From positions 1 through 64,000 of the forward strand of contig NZ_JABMCE010000083.1 of assembly GCF_013359865.1 (NCBI RefSeq): a DNA stretch of 64,000 nucleotides. The letters are read 5' to 3'. The position numbers were made by a program, and so were the translations under genes. This document shows positions 45,155-54,630 of the stretch, piece after piece. This stretch comes from Curtobacterium pusillum. GTDB lineage: Bacteria > Actinomycetota > Actinomycetes > Actinomycetales > Microbacteriaceae. The notes under the pieces were generated by a model that worked only from the letters and a program-made list of their open reading frames with translations, did no database searches and had not been told where the DNA came from. Numbering within the stretch: position 1 is the first letter of the stretch; every line of letters starts with the position of its first letter.

Positions 45155-48100
45155 GCCGAGACCACCTCGGTCGGGGCCTGCGGTGCGCGGCCGGCGATGT
45201 CCTCGAGCGCCGCGTTCGCGAGCAGCTCGTCGAACCGGGCAGCGCGGACGCGGCCGTCGTTCTTGGCGTTCTGGTGCATGATCCACCCGGTGGTGCCCGG
45301 CGCGTCCATGCTGCGGTTGTTCCGCTGCGTGAGCGCGCGCTTGGAGTCGTCGAGCCGCTTGATCGCGATGAGGGTCGCGAGCTCGTCGTCCGCGAACTTC
45401 TCGAGCGTCGAGCGCAGGTACTTCACCACGCGCTGCTTCACGGAGAAGTCCTCGGTCAGGATGAGGTTCCTGACCGCTTCCGCCACCCTGGGGTCGTTCG
45501 GGCCCATCGCGCCCGGGACGCGCTCCAGCGCGAGCTCCTGGGCGACGCTGAGCACCGCGTACGAGGACAGCAGCGAGAACGTGTCGTCACCCTGGTCGCC
45601 GAGTGCCGGGGCGCGACCGCCGAGCAGGGTGCGCTGGTCGCGGTAGTCGACCTTGAACGCACGGAGCTTGTCGGTGGCGACCGAGTTCGCCAGCTCGTCG
45701 AGCAGTTCGTTCCGGGTCGCCGCCGCGAGGATCTCGTCGGAGTCCTGGGAGAGCAGCAGCGCGCGCGGCATGCCGACGTACACGTGCCCGCGCGTGGTCT
45801 CCCACTCGTCGAGCAGTCGTTCGGCGAGGGCCGAACCGGTGGCCTCGAGGTGCCACTCGAGCAGCAGCTTCGCGGCCGCCTCGTGGAAGGCGCCGCGGTC
45901 CGTGTCGGTGACCGGGAACACGAGGAGGGAGTCGGTGCTCGCCCGCTCGCTGACCCGGCCGGACGGGTCGTACTGGTACAGGAAACCGCCGGACATGCCG
46001 TTGCCGAGGCCCTTGCCGAACGTGCCGAGGTTGAACACGGCACCGCCCGTCATGTACTCGCACCCGAAGTCGCCGATGCCCTCGACGACCGCGGTCGCCC
46101 CGGAGTTCCGGACCGCGAACCGGTCGCCGGCCTCACCCTCGACGAAGGTGCGTCCGCCGGTCGCGCCGAACAGGGCGAAGTTGCCGACGAGGACGTTGCC
46201 GCCCGGTGCCGTGCCGTCCGCTCCCGTGCTGCCGCCGCCGGGCGTCCGGACGATGATCCGGCCGCCCGTCTGGCTCTTCCCGACGCCGTCGTTCGCCGTG
46301 CCGGTGTGGTCGAGCACGATGCCGTCGTTGTTGAACACGCCGTACGACTGGCCGGCCGAGCCGGAGGTCCGGATCGTGACCGCGCCGTCGACCAGGCGCC
46401 GACGCCCGCGGTCGTCGGTCGCGATCGCCGGGTGCGCGGACAGGTCGACGCCGCGCAACTCGTGGTTGAGGATGCGCTCGACGTCGATGCCGAGCTGCCC
46501 GCCGACGGACTTGTCCGCGTTGCCGAGGTGCACGCCGTCGATCCGGAGGACGTGCTCGTGCCCGTCGACCAGCGCCGCGCGGACCTGCTCGATGAGCGCG
46601 TCGTCGGTGCGGTAGTCCTTCTCGAGGTACTCGGGGTCCGTGACGACCTTCTCGGGCACCTGCGCGAGGAGCGCACGCACGTCGAGGCGGCCCACCGACG
46701 CCGGGTGGTCGAGGAGCTGCAGCAGGTCGGTGCGACCGCGGGCCTCGCGCAGGGAGCGCAGGCCGAGACGGGCGAGGATCTGCCGCACGTCGTGCGCGAT
46801 GTTGAGCAGGTACTGCGCGAGCGCGCGGGGGTCGCCCTCGAAGGCCTCGGCGTTCGTGGTGAGGCCCGCCGGGCACTTCACGTTGCAGTTCTTCGCCATG
46901 ACACAGCCGAGCATCATGAGCGCGGTCGTGCCGAACTCGAACGAGTCCCCGCCGAGCAGCGCACTCGTGACGACGTCGGACCCGGTCTGGTGCGCGCCCG
47001 AGCAGCGGAGCGTGACCTTCTGGCGGAGGCCGTTCGCCACGAGGGCCTGGTGGACCTCGGCCACGCCGATCTCCGCGGAGCGACCCGCGTACTTGAGGCT
47101 CGTGACCGCCGCGGCACCCGTGCCACCGGTGTTGCCGGCGACGTTGATGACGTCCGCGCCGGCCTTCGCCACGCCGACCGCGATCGTGCCGATGCCCTCG
47201 GAGGACACCAGCTTCACGATCACCCGGACGCGGGCGGCCTTGCAGTCGTGGATGAGCTGCGCGAGGTCCTCGATCGAGTACGTGTCGTGGTGCGGCGGCG
47301 GCGAGATGAGCTCGACGCCGGGCGTGCCACCACGGGCCGCGGCGATGTCCACCGTGACCTTCGGCGCGGGCAGCTGACCACCCTCGCCGGGCTTCGCGCC
47401 CTGACCGATCTTGATCTCGAGCTCCTCGAGCATCGGGTCCGCGAGGTAGCCCGCCCAGATGCCGAAGCGGCCCGAGGCGAACTGCTTGATGCGCGAGCCG
47501 CGGATGGTGCCGTAGCGGGAGTGGTGCTCGCCGCCCTCGCCCGAGTTCGACATGCCGCCGACCATGTTCGTGCCGTGCGCGACGGCCTCGTGCGCGGTCG
47601 CGACGAGGGCACCGTGGCTCATGGCGCCGGACGCCAGGGTCCGGGTGATCTCGTGCGCCGGCTGGACCTCGTCGAGATCGACGCTGTCCGGGGCGCTCTC
47701 GAACAGGGCGAGCAACTCCACCGCGGAGCCGGTGGCGCGCAGCGTCACCCCGGTCTCGTCGACGGAGTCGACGTCGACCTGGCCGGGGTGCAGCAGCGCG
47801 AGGCCGTCCGCGAGGGCCCGGTGGCGCAGTGCACCCGTGGTCCCCGTCGACGCGAGCTCCAGGCGGAAGCGCGCCGTTCCTCCAGGAAGACCGTCCGACG
47901 ACGACGGACGCGAGCCGGAGAGCCCGCGCACCGTGACGCTGGCGTTGCCGCTCGTCGAGAACCGTCCGAGTTCGCGGGCGAAGTCCTCCGCCGTGTCGAT
48001 GCCGGTGACGTCGGCGGGCAGCGCGAGCACGTCGCGCAGCGCAGCGGGACGGCGGGAGCGCTCGTCGTGCGTGGTCTGCAGGAACGTCACGTAGCCCGGG

Positions 48101-50721
48101 GTGATCCGGTGCGCGTCGATCTCGGCGTCGCTCAGCCGGTCGTAGCCGGTGTTGCGGTACGCGGCGTCCGTGATGCCGAACGAATCGTCGAGCTGACCGA
48201 GCGTGAGCAGGCGCAGCGCGTCCGCGTCACCCGAGCGCTCGAAGGCCGGTCGCTCCTCGGTCATGCCGCCGAAGCCGCGGACGCTCGCGACGCCGAACGA
48301 GTGCCCGGCGCCGTCCGAACGCTCCTTGAAGAGGCCGAGCAGGGGCACCTGGCCCTCGGACTCGACCGTGCGCGCGCGCTCGTGCCAGTCCGTCGCCGCC
48401 TGGGCGATGCGAGCGAAGCCGACACCGCCGACCGGGGCCTGCATGTGCGGGAAGACCCGGGCGAACAGGTCGTCGCGGGTGTCGAGGTAGTTGGGCTCGA
48501 AGAACTCGCCGCCGATGTAGCTCTCCGCGGTGCACAGGCCCACGCGGCCCATGGTCTTGGCGAGGGCCTTCTCGGCCGCCTTCCGGAAGCGCTTGAGCGC
48601 GGCGTCCGTCTCGGTCAGTTCACCGGCGGGCGCCGGGGCGGCGGGGTACTTCTCCTCCGCACGCAGCCGGGCGCTCAAGCTGTACACAGCGGCGGCACCG
48701 AAGCCGAGCGCCGTCGCCACGTGGTGTGACGATGGCAGCTGACCGGACTCGACGACGACGGAGATCCGCAGGCGCAGACCGGTCTCGATGAGCCGCTGGT
48801 TGACCGCGGCGACGGCGAGGATCACGGGGAGCGGCGCATGCGTCGAGGAGACACCACGGTCGGTGAGCACCGCGATGCCGCCGGTCCGCTCCGCGAAGGC
48901 CGCGACGGCGCCGGCGAGCCGCTCGGTCGCCGAGCGGACGGCGTCGGCGTTGGCCTGCTCGTCGCCGAGCACCGGCTGGTAGAGCATGTCGAAGCGCTCG
49001 AGCGGCACGATGTCCTGGTCGCGGAGACGCACCATGTCGAGGTGCCCGAGGATCGGCGACTGCACGACGAGCTGCCTGCTCGTGGACCCGGTCCCGTCCG
49101 GCTTGGCGCCGAGTGCGACGCGCATCGACATGCCGTCGGCCTCGCGGATCGAGTCCAGCGGCGGGTTCGTCACCTGGGCGAAGCGCTGCGAGAAGTACTT
49201 CGCCATGCCGCCCTCGGTGTCGCTCAGGGCGTTGATCGCGTTGCCGTAGCCCATCGCCGAGATCCGCTCCGAGCCGTTCTGCAGCATCGGGTCGAGCATG
49301 AACCGGAAGCTCTCCTGGTTCAGCGAGTACGCCACGTACCGGCCCGCGAGCGACAGGTCGCCCTCGTAGCCGAGCGTCGACGTGGTGCGCTGGTACTCCG
49401 GCGCGGGCAGGTCGTCGAGGTTCACGCGCGCCGCGTCGAGCAGCTCCGCGTAGGGCCTGCGCGCCGCGAGCATGTCGAGCACCTCGCGCGTACGCATGAG
49501 CGTGCCGTTCCGGTGGTCGACGACGAGCATGCCGCCGGCCTCGATGCGGCCGCGGTGCACGACGTCCTCGGCGTCGAACGTGACCTGACCGGCTTCCGAC
49601 GACACCATGAGGTACTCGCTGGTCTGCACCGACCGCAGCGGGCGGAGCCCCAGGCGGTCGAGCCGGGCGCCGACGACGTCGCCGTCGCTGAAGATCACCG
49701 CCGCGGGGCCGTCGTTCTTCTCCTCGTACAGCGAGAAGTACTCGAGCATGTCCCGCACGTCGGGCGTCAGCGTACGGTCGTTCTCCCACGCGGGCGGCAT
49801 GAGCGAGACCACGGCCTCGACGATCTCGAGACCGTCGTCGAACACCCGGCTCTGCAGGGTCTGGTCGAGCCGGCTCGAGTCCGACTGCCCGGGGGGACGG
49901 ACGATGCTGCGGGTGCGGGCACGAGCGAGCGCGTCGTCCGACAGGCGGTTCTTCCGGTCGGTGTTGAGCTCGCCGTTGTGCGCCATCAGGCGGAACGGCT
50001 GCGCCATCGTCGGGTGCGGCTCGGTGTTCGTCGAGAAGCGGGTGTGGAAGTAGAGCGTCCGCACCGAGTGGCGCGGGTCCCGCAGGTCCGTGAAGTACCC
50101 GATCACCTCGCCCGAGTTGAGACGGCCCTTGAGGATCTGCGTCCGAGCGCTGAGCGACAGCGGGTACAGGGCGGCGTGCTCGGCGCGCTGCTCGGCGGCC
50201 TGCGCGTACGACACCGCCTCGATCGCGAGCAGGGCACGGTTGGCCGCGGCGTCGACCTCGGTGCGCTCCCAGTCGTCCGGTGCGCGGAAGACCCACTGCA
50301 CGATCGGCAGCTGGTACCGCTCGGCCTCGGGACGGGCGACGGAGTGGTCCACCGGGACGTCGCGGACCAGCAGCAGTTCGAAGCCCTCGTCCTCGATCGC
50401 GGCCGTCACGACCTGCACGGCGGCGGTGCGCTCGGTCTCGTCGGACGGCACGAAGCAGTTCGCGACGCCGAAGTGCCCCGCGCGGAGCGCCTCGCCGGCG
50501 ATCGCGCTGAAGAACTCCACCGACAGGTCGACGCTCACGCCCGCGCCGTCGCCGACACCCTCGGCGGACTTGCCGCCGCGGTGGGGGATCGCGCAGAGCG
50601 CTTCGTCGCCCTTGCGGATGACGTCGTGGCTCGGCGTGCCGTCGAGTCGGGTGATGAAACCGACGCCGCAGTCGCTCGATTCGCGGGCAGGGTCGTAGAG
50701 ACCGAAGGGGGAGGGGTTCAC
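45151..50721 (-). CDS. gltB: GltB-like glutamate synthase large subunit, extended C-terminus
   Basis: 1856 residues from the GTG at 50721, against about 1500 for usual GltB. After a 17-residue propeptide, Cys18 in SDCGVGFI is the class II amidotransferase nucleophile. A central domain and an FMN-binding synthase domain follow (GEGGEHHSRYGTIRGSRIKQ, VAGNTGGTGAAAVTSLKYAG). The iron-sulfur motif is CVMAKNCNVKCPAGL, C-x5-C-x3-C, one residue tighter than the usual C-x5-C-x4-C. A glycine-rich beta-helix with GGNVLVGNFALFGATGGR ends near residue 1600; roughly 250 extra helical residues close the protein. It makes glutamate from glutamine and 2-oxoglutarate. No GltD is present, and the diflavin reductase replaces it in position. 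Confidence 0.88.
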   Translation of the reverse strand: MNPSPFGLYDPARESSDCGVGFITRLDGTPSHDVIRKGDEALCAIPHRGGKSAEGVGDGAGVSVDLSVEFFSAIAGEALRAGHFGVANCFVPSDETERTAAVQVVTAAIEDEGFELLLVRDVPVDHSVARPEAERYQLPIVQWVFRAPDDWERTEVDAAANRALLAIEAVSYAQAAEQRAEHAALYPLSLSARTQILKGRLNSGEVIGYFTDLRDPRHSVRTLYFHTRFSTNTEPHPTMAQPFRLMAHNGELNTDRKNRLSDDALARARTRSIVRPPGQSDSSRLDQTLQSRVFDDGLEIVEAVVSLMPPAWENDRTLTPDVRDMLEYFSLYEEKNDGPAAVIFSDGDVVGARLDRLGLRPLRSVQTSEYLMVSSEAGQVTFDAEDVVHRGRIEAGGMLVVDHRNGTLMRTREVLDMLAARRPYAELLDAARVNLDDLPAPEYQRTTSTLGYEGDLSLAGRYVAYSLNQESFRFMLDPMLQNGSERISAMGYGNAINALSDTEGGMAKYFSQRFAQVTNPPLDSIREADGMSMRVALGAKPDGTGSTSRQLVVQSPILGHLDMVRLRDQDIVPLERFDMLYQPVLGDEQANADAVRSATERLAGAVAAFAERTGGIAVLTDRGVSSTHAPLPVILAVAAVNQRLIETGLRLRISVVVESGQLPSSHHVATALGFGAAAVYSLSARLRAEEKYPAAPAPAGELTETDAALKRFRKAAEKALAKTMGRVGLCTAESYIGGEFFEPNYLDTRDDLFARVFPHMQAPVGGVGFARIAQAATDWHERARTVESEGQVPLLGLFKERSDGAGHSFGVASVRGFGGMTEERPAFERSGDADALRLLTLGQLDDSFGITDAAYRNTGYDRLSDAEIDAHRITPGYVTFLQTTHDERSRRPAALRDVLALPADVTGIDTAEDFARELGRFSTSGNASVTVRGLSGSRPSSSDGLPGGTARFRLELASTGTTGALRHRALADGLALLHPGQVDVDSVDETGVTLRATGSAVELLALFESAPDSVDLDEVQPAHEITRTLASGAMSHGALVATAHEAVAHGTNMVGGMSNSGEGGEHHSRYGTIRGSRIKQFASGRFGIWAGYLADPMLEELEIKIGQGAKPGEGGQLPAPKVTVDIAAARGGTPGVELISPPPHHDTYSIEDLAQLIHDCKAARVRVIVKLVSSEGIGTIAVGVAKAGADVINVAGNTGGTGAAAVTSLKYAGRSAEIGVAEVHQALVANGLRQKVTLRCSGAHQTGSDVVTSALLGGDSFEFGTTALMMLGCVMAKNCNVKCPAGLTTNAEAFEGDPRALAQYLLNIAHDVRQILARLGLRSLREARGRTDLLQLLDHPASVGRLDVRALLAQVPEKVVTDPEYLEKDYRTDDALIEQVRAALVDGHEHVLRIDGVHLGNADKSVGGQLGIDVERILNHELRGVDLSAHPAIATDDRGRRRLVDGAVTIRTSGSAGQSYGVFNNDGIVLDHTGTANDGVGKSQTGGRIIVRTPGGGSTGADGTAPGGNVLVGNFALFGATGGRTFVEGEAGDRFAVRNSGATAVVEGIGDFGCEYMTGGAVFNLGTFGKGLGNGMSGGFLYQYDPSGRVSERASTDSLLVFPVTDTDRGAFHEAAAKLLLEWHLEATGSALAERLLDEWETTRGHVYVGMPRALLLSQDSDEILAAATRNELLDELANSVATDKLRAFKVDYRDQRTLLGGRAPALGDQGDDTFSLLSSYAVLSVAQELALERVPGAMGPNDPRVAEAVRNLILTEDFSVKQRVVKYLRSTLEKFADDELATLIAIKRLDDSKRALTQRNNRSMDAPGTTGWIMHQNAKNDGRVRAARFDELLANAALEDIAGRAPQAPTEVVSA

Positions 50722-50849
50722 GTGCGGGTCCAGTGGGGCGATGCCGGCAGCGGACGGCCAGGCTGCATCAGTGGAGCGCTCGCCGCGGGCGGACCGGTGG
50801 TGGCAGTCGGGCCCTGTGGGGTTGTGGTGCGGTGAGGTGATGCTACGGC

Positions 50850-50861
50850 GCGGTATACCGC
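50850..50861. promoter_or_regulatory. Perfect palindrome upstream of gltB, candidate operator
   Basis: GCGGTATACCGC is a 12-bp perfect palindrome 129 bp before the gltB start, in the only sizeable gap (50722-50949) around the gene. TATACC could also serve as part of a promoter. No nitrogen-regulator consensus is matched with certainty. Confidence 0.35.
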
Positions 50862-50869
50862 CCGCGCAA

Positions 50870-50929
50870 CACCGCGACGGCCGGGAGGCGCGGTGCGGAC
50901 CCGCACCGTTCCTCCAGGCCGTCGCGGTG
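50870..50929. terminator. Palindromic hairpin, copy 8 (longest)
   Basis: 29-base arms with three mismatches and a 2-base loop, 20 bp after the stop of the GT2-GtrA gene and upstream of gltB, both on the minus strand. It should end the glycosyltransferase transcript. Confidence 0.75.
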
Positions 50930-50949
50930 CACGTCCACGACCCGCGTGG

Positions 50950-52269
50950 TCACGCCGCGCGCTCACCGGCTGAGCGCTCCGTCGAGCGCTCCAGCGCGTG
51001 CTCGTCGACGGGGATCGGCTCGGTCGCCGCAGTGCTCGCGTCCGCCGCCGGGGTCGTCCCCGGGCGGATGAGCTCCGGGCGCCGGCGCGAGCGGAACACC
51101 CACGCCTTGAACAGCACGAACCGGACGAGCGTCGCGACGAGGTTCGCGGCGGTCAGCACGACGATCTCGGTGCCGTGCGAGGCGCTGGGCGTCGTGCTGT
51201 GCAGCACCACGAGCGACCCCGACGTGATGGCCCAGGCGACGCCGAACACGACGAGGCCCTGCACGTGGTGCCGTCCCGCCCCCGCACGGCCGCGCACGCC
51301 GAAGGTGAAGCGCCGGTTGAGTGCCGTGTTCCCGATGGCGGTGAGCAGGAGCGCCAGGAAGTCGGCGGTCTGCGCCCCGATGGCCGGCCGGAACAGCGCG
51401 TACAGCACGGCGAACGCGACCGTCGACAGCACCCCGATCGCACCGAAGCGCAGCACCTGCCCGACGATGCCCACGTGCGGCGGGGTGAACGGACGTCGGC
51501 CGATCGCCTCGTAGACCTCGCCGATCCGCACCCGACCGGTCGCGATGCCGCGGGATACGCGCCACATGCCCTTGAGGTCCTCGGTGGCGGTCGAGGCGAT
51601 GTGCACGGAGGAGTTGACGTCGTCCACCCAGTCGACGGGCACCTCGTGGATGCGCAGCCCGGCGTGCTCGGCCAGCACGAGCAGCTCGGTGTCGAAGAAC
51701 CACGCGTCGTCCTCGCACAGCGGCAGGATGTGCTCCGCCGCCTGGCGGGTGATGGCCTTGAACCCGCACTGCGCGTCCGAGAACGAGACCCCCATCGTCG
51801 TCCGGAGCAGCAGGTTGTACGAGCGGGAGATGAACTCGCGTTTCCCACCCCGGACCACCCGCGAGGAGTCCGCGAGCCGGGTGCCGATCGCGACGTCGGA
51901 GTGCCCGGACAGCAGGGGTGCGACGAGCGGGTCGAGTGCGGCGAGGTCGGTCGAGAGGTCCTCGTCGACGTAGACGAGCACGGCCGCCGGCGATGCGCTC
52001 CACACCGCCTTCAGCGCCCGGCCCCGACCCTTCTCGGCGAGGTGCACGGTGTGCACGTCGGGCAGCATCGCAGCGAGGTCGTCCGCGATCCGTGCGGTGT
52101 CATCCGTCGAGGCGTTGTCCGCGATGGTGATGCGCCAGGTGTTCCGGAGCGACGTCCGGCAGAACGCGTGCAGGCGTCGGACGTGGGCGGCGAGGGTGTC
52201 CTGCTCGTTGTAGCAGGGGACGACGATGTCGATGTCGAGGGGTTGGTTCGTCTCCGTCATGCCGCTCAT
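50950..52269 (-). CDS. Polyprenyl-phosphate glycosyltransferase GT2 fused to GtrA domain
   Basis: 439 residues (ATG at 52269 or 52260). The GT2 domain comes first: DIVVPCYNEQDTLAAHVRRL, ADNASTDDTA, YVDEDLSTDL with the metal acidic pair, and DAQCGFKAITRQAAE, as in dolichol/undecaprenyl-phosphate sugar transferases. From about residue 260 a four-helix GtrA domain follows (RFGAIGVLSTVAFAVLYALF to RFVLFKAWVF), which helps flip lipid-linked sugars. The product would load a sugar on undecaprenyl phosphate for the GT39 enzyme encoded nearby, an ArnC/YkcC-like role. Confidence 0.88.
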   Translation of the reverse strand: MSGMTETNQPLDIDIVVPCYNEQDTLAAHVRRLHAFCRTSLRNTWRITIADNASTDDTARIADDLAAMLPDVHTVHLAEKGRGRALKAVWSASPAAVLVYVDEDLSTDLAALDPLVAPLLSGHSDVAIGTRLADSSRVVRGGKREFISRSYNLLLRTTMGVSFSDAQCGFKAITRQAAEHILPLCEDDAWFFDTELLVLAEHAGLRIHEVPVDWVDDVNSSVHIASTATEDLKGMWRVSRGIATGRVRIGEVYEAIGRRPFTPPHVGIVGQVLRFGAIGVLSTVAFAVLYALFRPAIGAQTADFLALLLTAIGNTALNRRFTFGVRGRAGAGRHHVQGLVVFGVAWAITSGSLVVLHSTTPSASHGTEIVVLTAANLVATLVRFVLFKAWVFRSRRRPELIRPGTTPAADASTAATEPIPVDEHALERSTERSAGERAA

Positions 52270-52304
52270 GCTCGGCAGCGGGCATGCGGGGACCGCTGCA
52301 GCGC

Positions 52305-52321
52305 CCTATGCCGCCCCTAAG
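52305..52321 (-). promoter_or_regulatory. CTTAGG-N5-CATAGG direct repeat upstream of GT2-GtrA
   Basis: On the minus strand the site reads CTTAGGGGCGGCATAGG, two half sites on an 11-bp period, typical of OmpR-family regulators. It sits 36-52 bp before the gene start and overlaps the final codons of the kinase gene. The same pattern, preceded by CCGGT, occurs before the GT39 gene at 56862. Confidence 0.6.
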
Positions 52322-53876
52322 AACCGGCGCCTCCCGGCAGGTCGACCGTGAACGCCGTGCGACCCGGCTCCGAGGACACCCGGACGACGCCGCCGTGCGC
52401 CGTCACGACCGCGCGGACGATCGCCAGACCGAGCCCGCTCGTCCCGTTCTCCCGGGAGCGCGACGCCTCGCCCCGGGTGAACCGGTCGAACAGCGTCGGC
52501 AGAGCGTCGGACGGGATCGGCGGCCCGTCGTTCGCCACGACGAAGCGCACGACGCCCGGCCCGCTCCCGGACGCGGCGATCCGTTGGAGCGACACCACGA
52601 CGGCGGTGCCCGCGGGTGTGTGCGTCCGCGCGTTGGCGAGGAGGTTCGTCACCACCCGCCGCAGCTGCGCGACGTCACCGGCCACGACGAGCGGGTGGTC
52701 GTCCATGACCTGCAGCGTCCACCGGTGTCCGGGGGCGGTCGCGCGGGCGTCCATGGTGGCCTCGACCACGAGCGACGTCAGGTCGACCGGCTCGACGACC
52801 GCCGGCGCGGACCCGGCCGACGCCGTGGACGCCGCGTCGAGCCGGGCGAGCAGCAGCAGCTCCTCGACGAGGTCGCCCATCCGGACGGCCTCCCGTCCGA
52901 TCCGGTCGACGTTCCGGTGGATGGCGTCGACGTCCGACGAGGACGCGGTGAGCTCGGCGTACGCCCGCACGGTCGCGATGGGTGTGCGCAGCTCGTGGGA
53001 GGCGTCGGCGATGAACGTGCGCATGCCGGCCTCGGCGTCGCGCCGGACCGTGAGGGCGCGGGCGACGTGCCCGAGCAGGCGGTTCAACGCCGTGCCGACC
53101 TGCTCGACCTCCCGGTTCGCGGACAGGTCGGCGGGGGCGACGCGCACGGGGATCGCCGGGTCGCCGCGCTCCAGGTCGAGCGCGGTGACGTCCGAGGCGA
53201 CGGAAGCGACCCGCTCGAGCGGGCGGAGCGACCGGCGGACGAGCAGGGTCAGCGCCCAGGCGGCGACGAGCAGCCCCAGGACGGTGACGACGCCGATGAC
53301 GAGCAGGAGTCGGGCGATGGCCGCGTCGAGGTCTCCGAGGGGCAGGGCGGTGACGAACACGTCCCCGTCGTCGCCGATCGCCTGCGCCCGGTAGGAGCCC
53401 AGTTTCCCCAGGTCGACGGCGACGGGTTCGCCGTCGCTGCCGACCGCCGCGAGGGTCTTCTCCTGCGCCGAGGTCAGGCCGTGCTGCTGTCCCTCGTCGT
53501 CGGTGTAGCCACCGAGGACCGCCTTCCCGTCGCGGAAGATCGCGACGACGGTGCCGGCGGACTGTCCCGGAGCGCCGATGAACGCGTTGTCGGGATCCGA
53601 CCCGGAACCGGTGCCGCTCGTCGGCGGTGGTCGCTCGCCGTCCGGGCCGCCGACCGTCCGGTCCGCAGCTGTCGCCAGTTCGGCATCGAGCCGCCCCACG
53701 AGGTACCCGCGGAACGCGACGACCGTCACCGCGCCGACGACGACGTTGGTCGCGACGAGCAGGAGCGCCACCGCCGCAACGATCCGCCAGCGGAGCGACG
53801 GCACGCGCCGCGCGCGCTCCGACCGGGAGACGCGGGTCGGTCTGGAGGCGCGACTCGCCTCCCCGGACCGGCTCAC
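52317..53876 (-). CDS. Sensor histidine kinase (HAMP, HisKA, HATPase_c)
   Basis: 519 residues from a GTG in a GTGA overlap with the regulator gene. Helix 1 (RIVAAVALLLVATNVVVGAV), an extracytoplasmic sensor region of about 130 residues rich in Gly and Asp, helix 2 (LLLVIGVVTVLGLLVAAWAL), a HAMP-like linker, phosphoacceptor FIADASHELRTPIATVRAYA, N-box NLLANARTHTP and G-box GTSGLGLAIV. It senses a signal outside the membrane and phosphorylates the OmpR-type partner. The coding DNA near the start contains a small inverted repeat resembling the dispersed palindromes (53839-53869). Confidence 0.92.
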   Translation of the reverse strand: MSRSGEASRASRPTRVSRSERARRVPSLRWRIVAAVALLLVATNVVVGAVTVVAFRGYLVGRLDAELATAADRTVGGPDGERPPPTSGTGSGSDPDNAFIGAPGQSAGTVVAIFRDGKAVLGGYTDDEGQQHGLTSAQEKTLAAVGSDGEPVAVDLGKLGSYRAQAIGDDGDVFVTALPLGDLDAAIARLLLVIGVVTVLGLLVAAWALTLLVRRSLRPLERVASVASDVTALDLERGDPAIPVRVAPADLSANREVEQVGTALNRLLGHVARALTVRRDAEAGMRTFIADASHELRTPIATVRAYAELTASSSDVDAIHRNVDRIGREAVRMGDLVEELLLLARLDAASTASAGSAPAVVEPVDLTSLVVEATMDARATAPGHRWTLQVMDDHPLVVAGDVAQLRRVVTNLLANARTHTPAGTAVVVSLQRIAASGSGPGVVRFVVANDGPPIPSDALPTLFDRFTRGEASRSRENGTSGLGLAIVRAVVTAHGGVVRVSSEPGRTAFTVDLPGGAGS

Positions 53877-54595
53877 GTCGTCGGGCGGAGCACGTACCCG
53901 GCCCCGCGGACGGTCTGCAGCATCGGCTCGCGTCCGGCGTCGAGCTTCTTCCGCAGGTACGAGACGTACATGTCCACGAGGTTCGACGACGTGCCGAAGT
54001 CCATCCCCCAGACGTTCGCGAGGAGCTGTTCCCGCGACAGCACCCGGTTCGCGTTCCGGGCGAGGTGCCGCAGCAGCTCGTACTCCGTCGGGGTGAGGTC
54101 GATGGCATCGCCCGCTCGGGTCACGGCACGGGCGTCCTCGTCGAGCCGCAGGTCGCCGACCTCGACCGACGACGGTCCGCCGGTCGCCGCCACCCGTGCG
54201 GAGGTGCGCGCGAGGATCCGGGCCCGGACGAGCAACTCGTCGATGCCGAACGGCTTGGTCAGGTAGTCGTCCCCGCCGCCGGTGAGTCCGGCGAGCCGGT
54301 CCTCCGGGGCGTCCCGGGCGGTGAGGAACAGCACCCGCACGTCGTCACGGGCGTCCCGGAGACGTTCGAGGACCTCGAACCCGTCGATGTCCGGGAGCAT
54401 CACGTCGAGGACGATCACGTCCGGCTGGAACTCCCGGGCCGCGAACAGCACGTCACGACCACGGTGCACGGCCCGTACGGACCAGCCGTCGCCCTCGAAC
54501 GCGAGGGCGACGGCGTCCGCGAGGGCGTGCTCGTCGTCGACGACGAGGGCGCGGACCGGACTGCCGTCCGTGCGCTGCAGCGGTGACGCGGGCAT
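53873..54595 (-). CDS. OmpR/PhoB-family response regulator
   Basis: 240 residues from the ATG at 54595. Receiver domain with VVDDEHALADAV, phospho-Asp in DVIVLDVMLPDIDG and Lys in YLTKPFGIDEL, then a winged helix with IDLTPTEYELLRHLARNANR, VLSREQLLANVWG and SYLRKKLDAGRE. It is coupled to the kinase by a 4-bp overlap and flanked by two glycosyltransferase genes that both carry the CTTAGG direct repeat, its likely binding site. Confidence 0.93.
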   Translation of the reverse strand: MPASPLQRTDGSPVRALVVDDEHALADAVALAFEGDGWSVRAVHRGRDVLFAAREFQPDVIVLDVMLPDIDGFEVLERLRDARDDVRVLFLTARDAPEDRLAGLTGGGDDYLTKPFGIDELLVRARILARTSARVAATGGPSSVEVGDLRLDEDARAVTRAGDAIDLTPTEYELLRHLARNANRVLSREQLLANVWGMDFGTSSNLVDMYVSYLRKKLDAGREPMLQTVRGAGYVLRPTT

Positions 54596-54630
54596 GTCCC
54601 GGAGCCTATCCACCGCGCCCTCGTCGTCGG

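Noticed and set aside
45274..48729. 1151-codon plus-strand frame opposite gltB
   Set aside because: Antisense shadow of a confidently identified gene; the product is Arg/Glu/Val-rich without domains.
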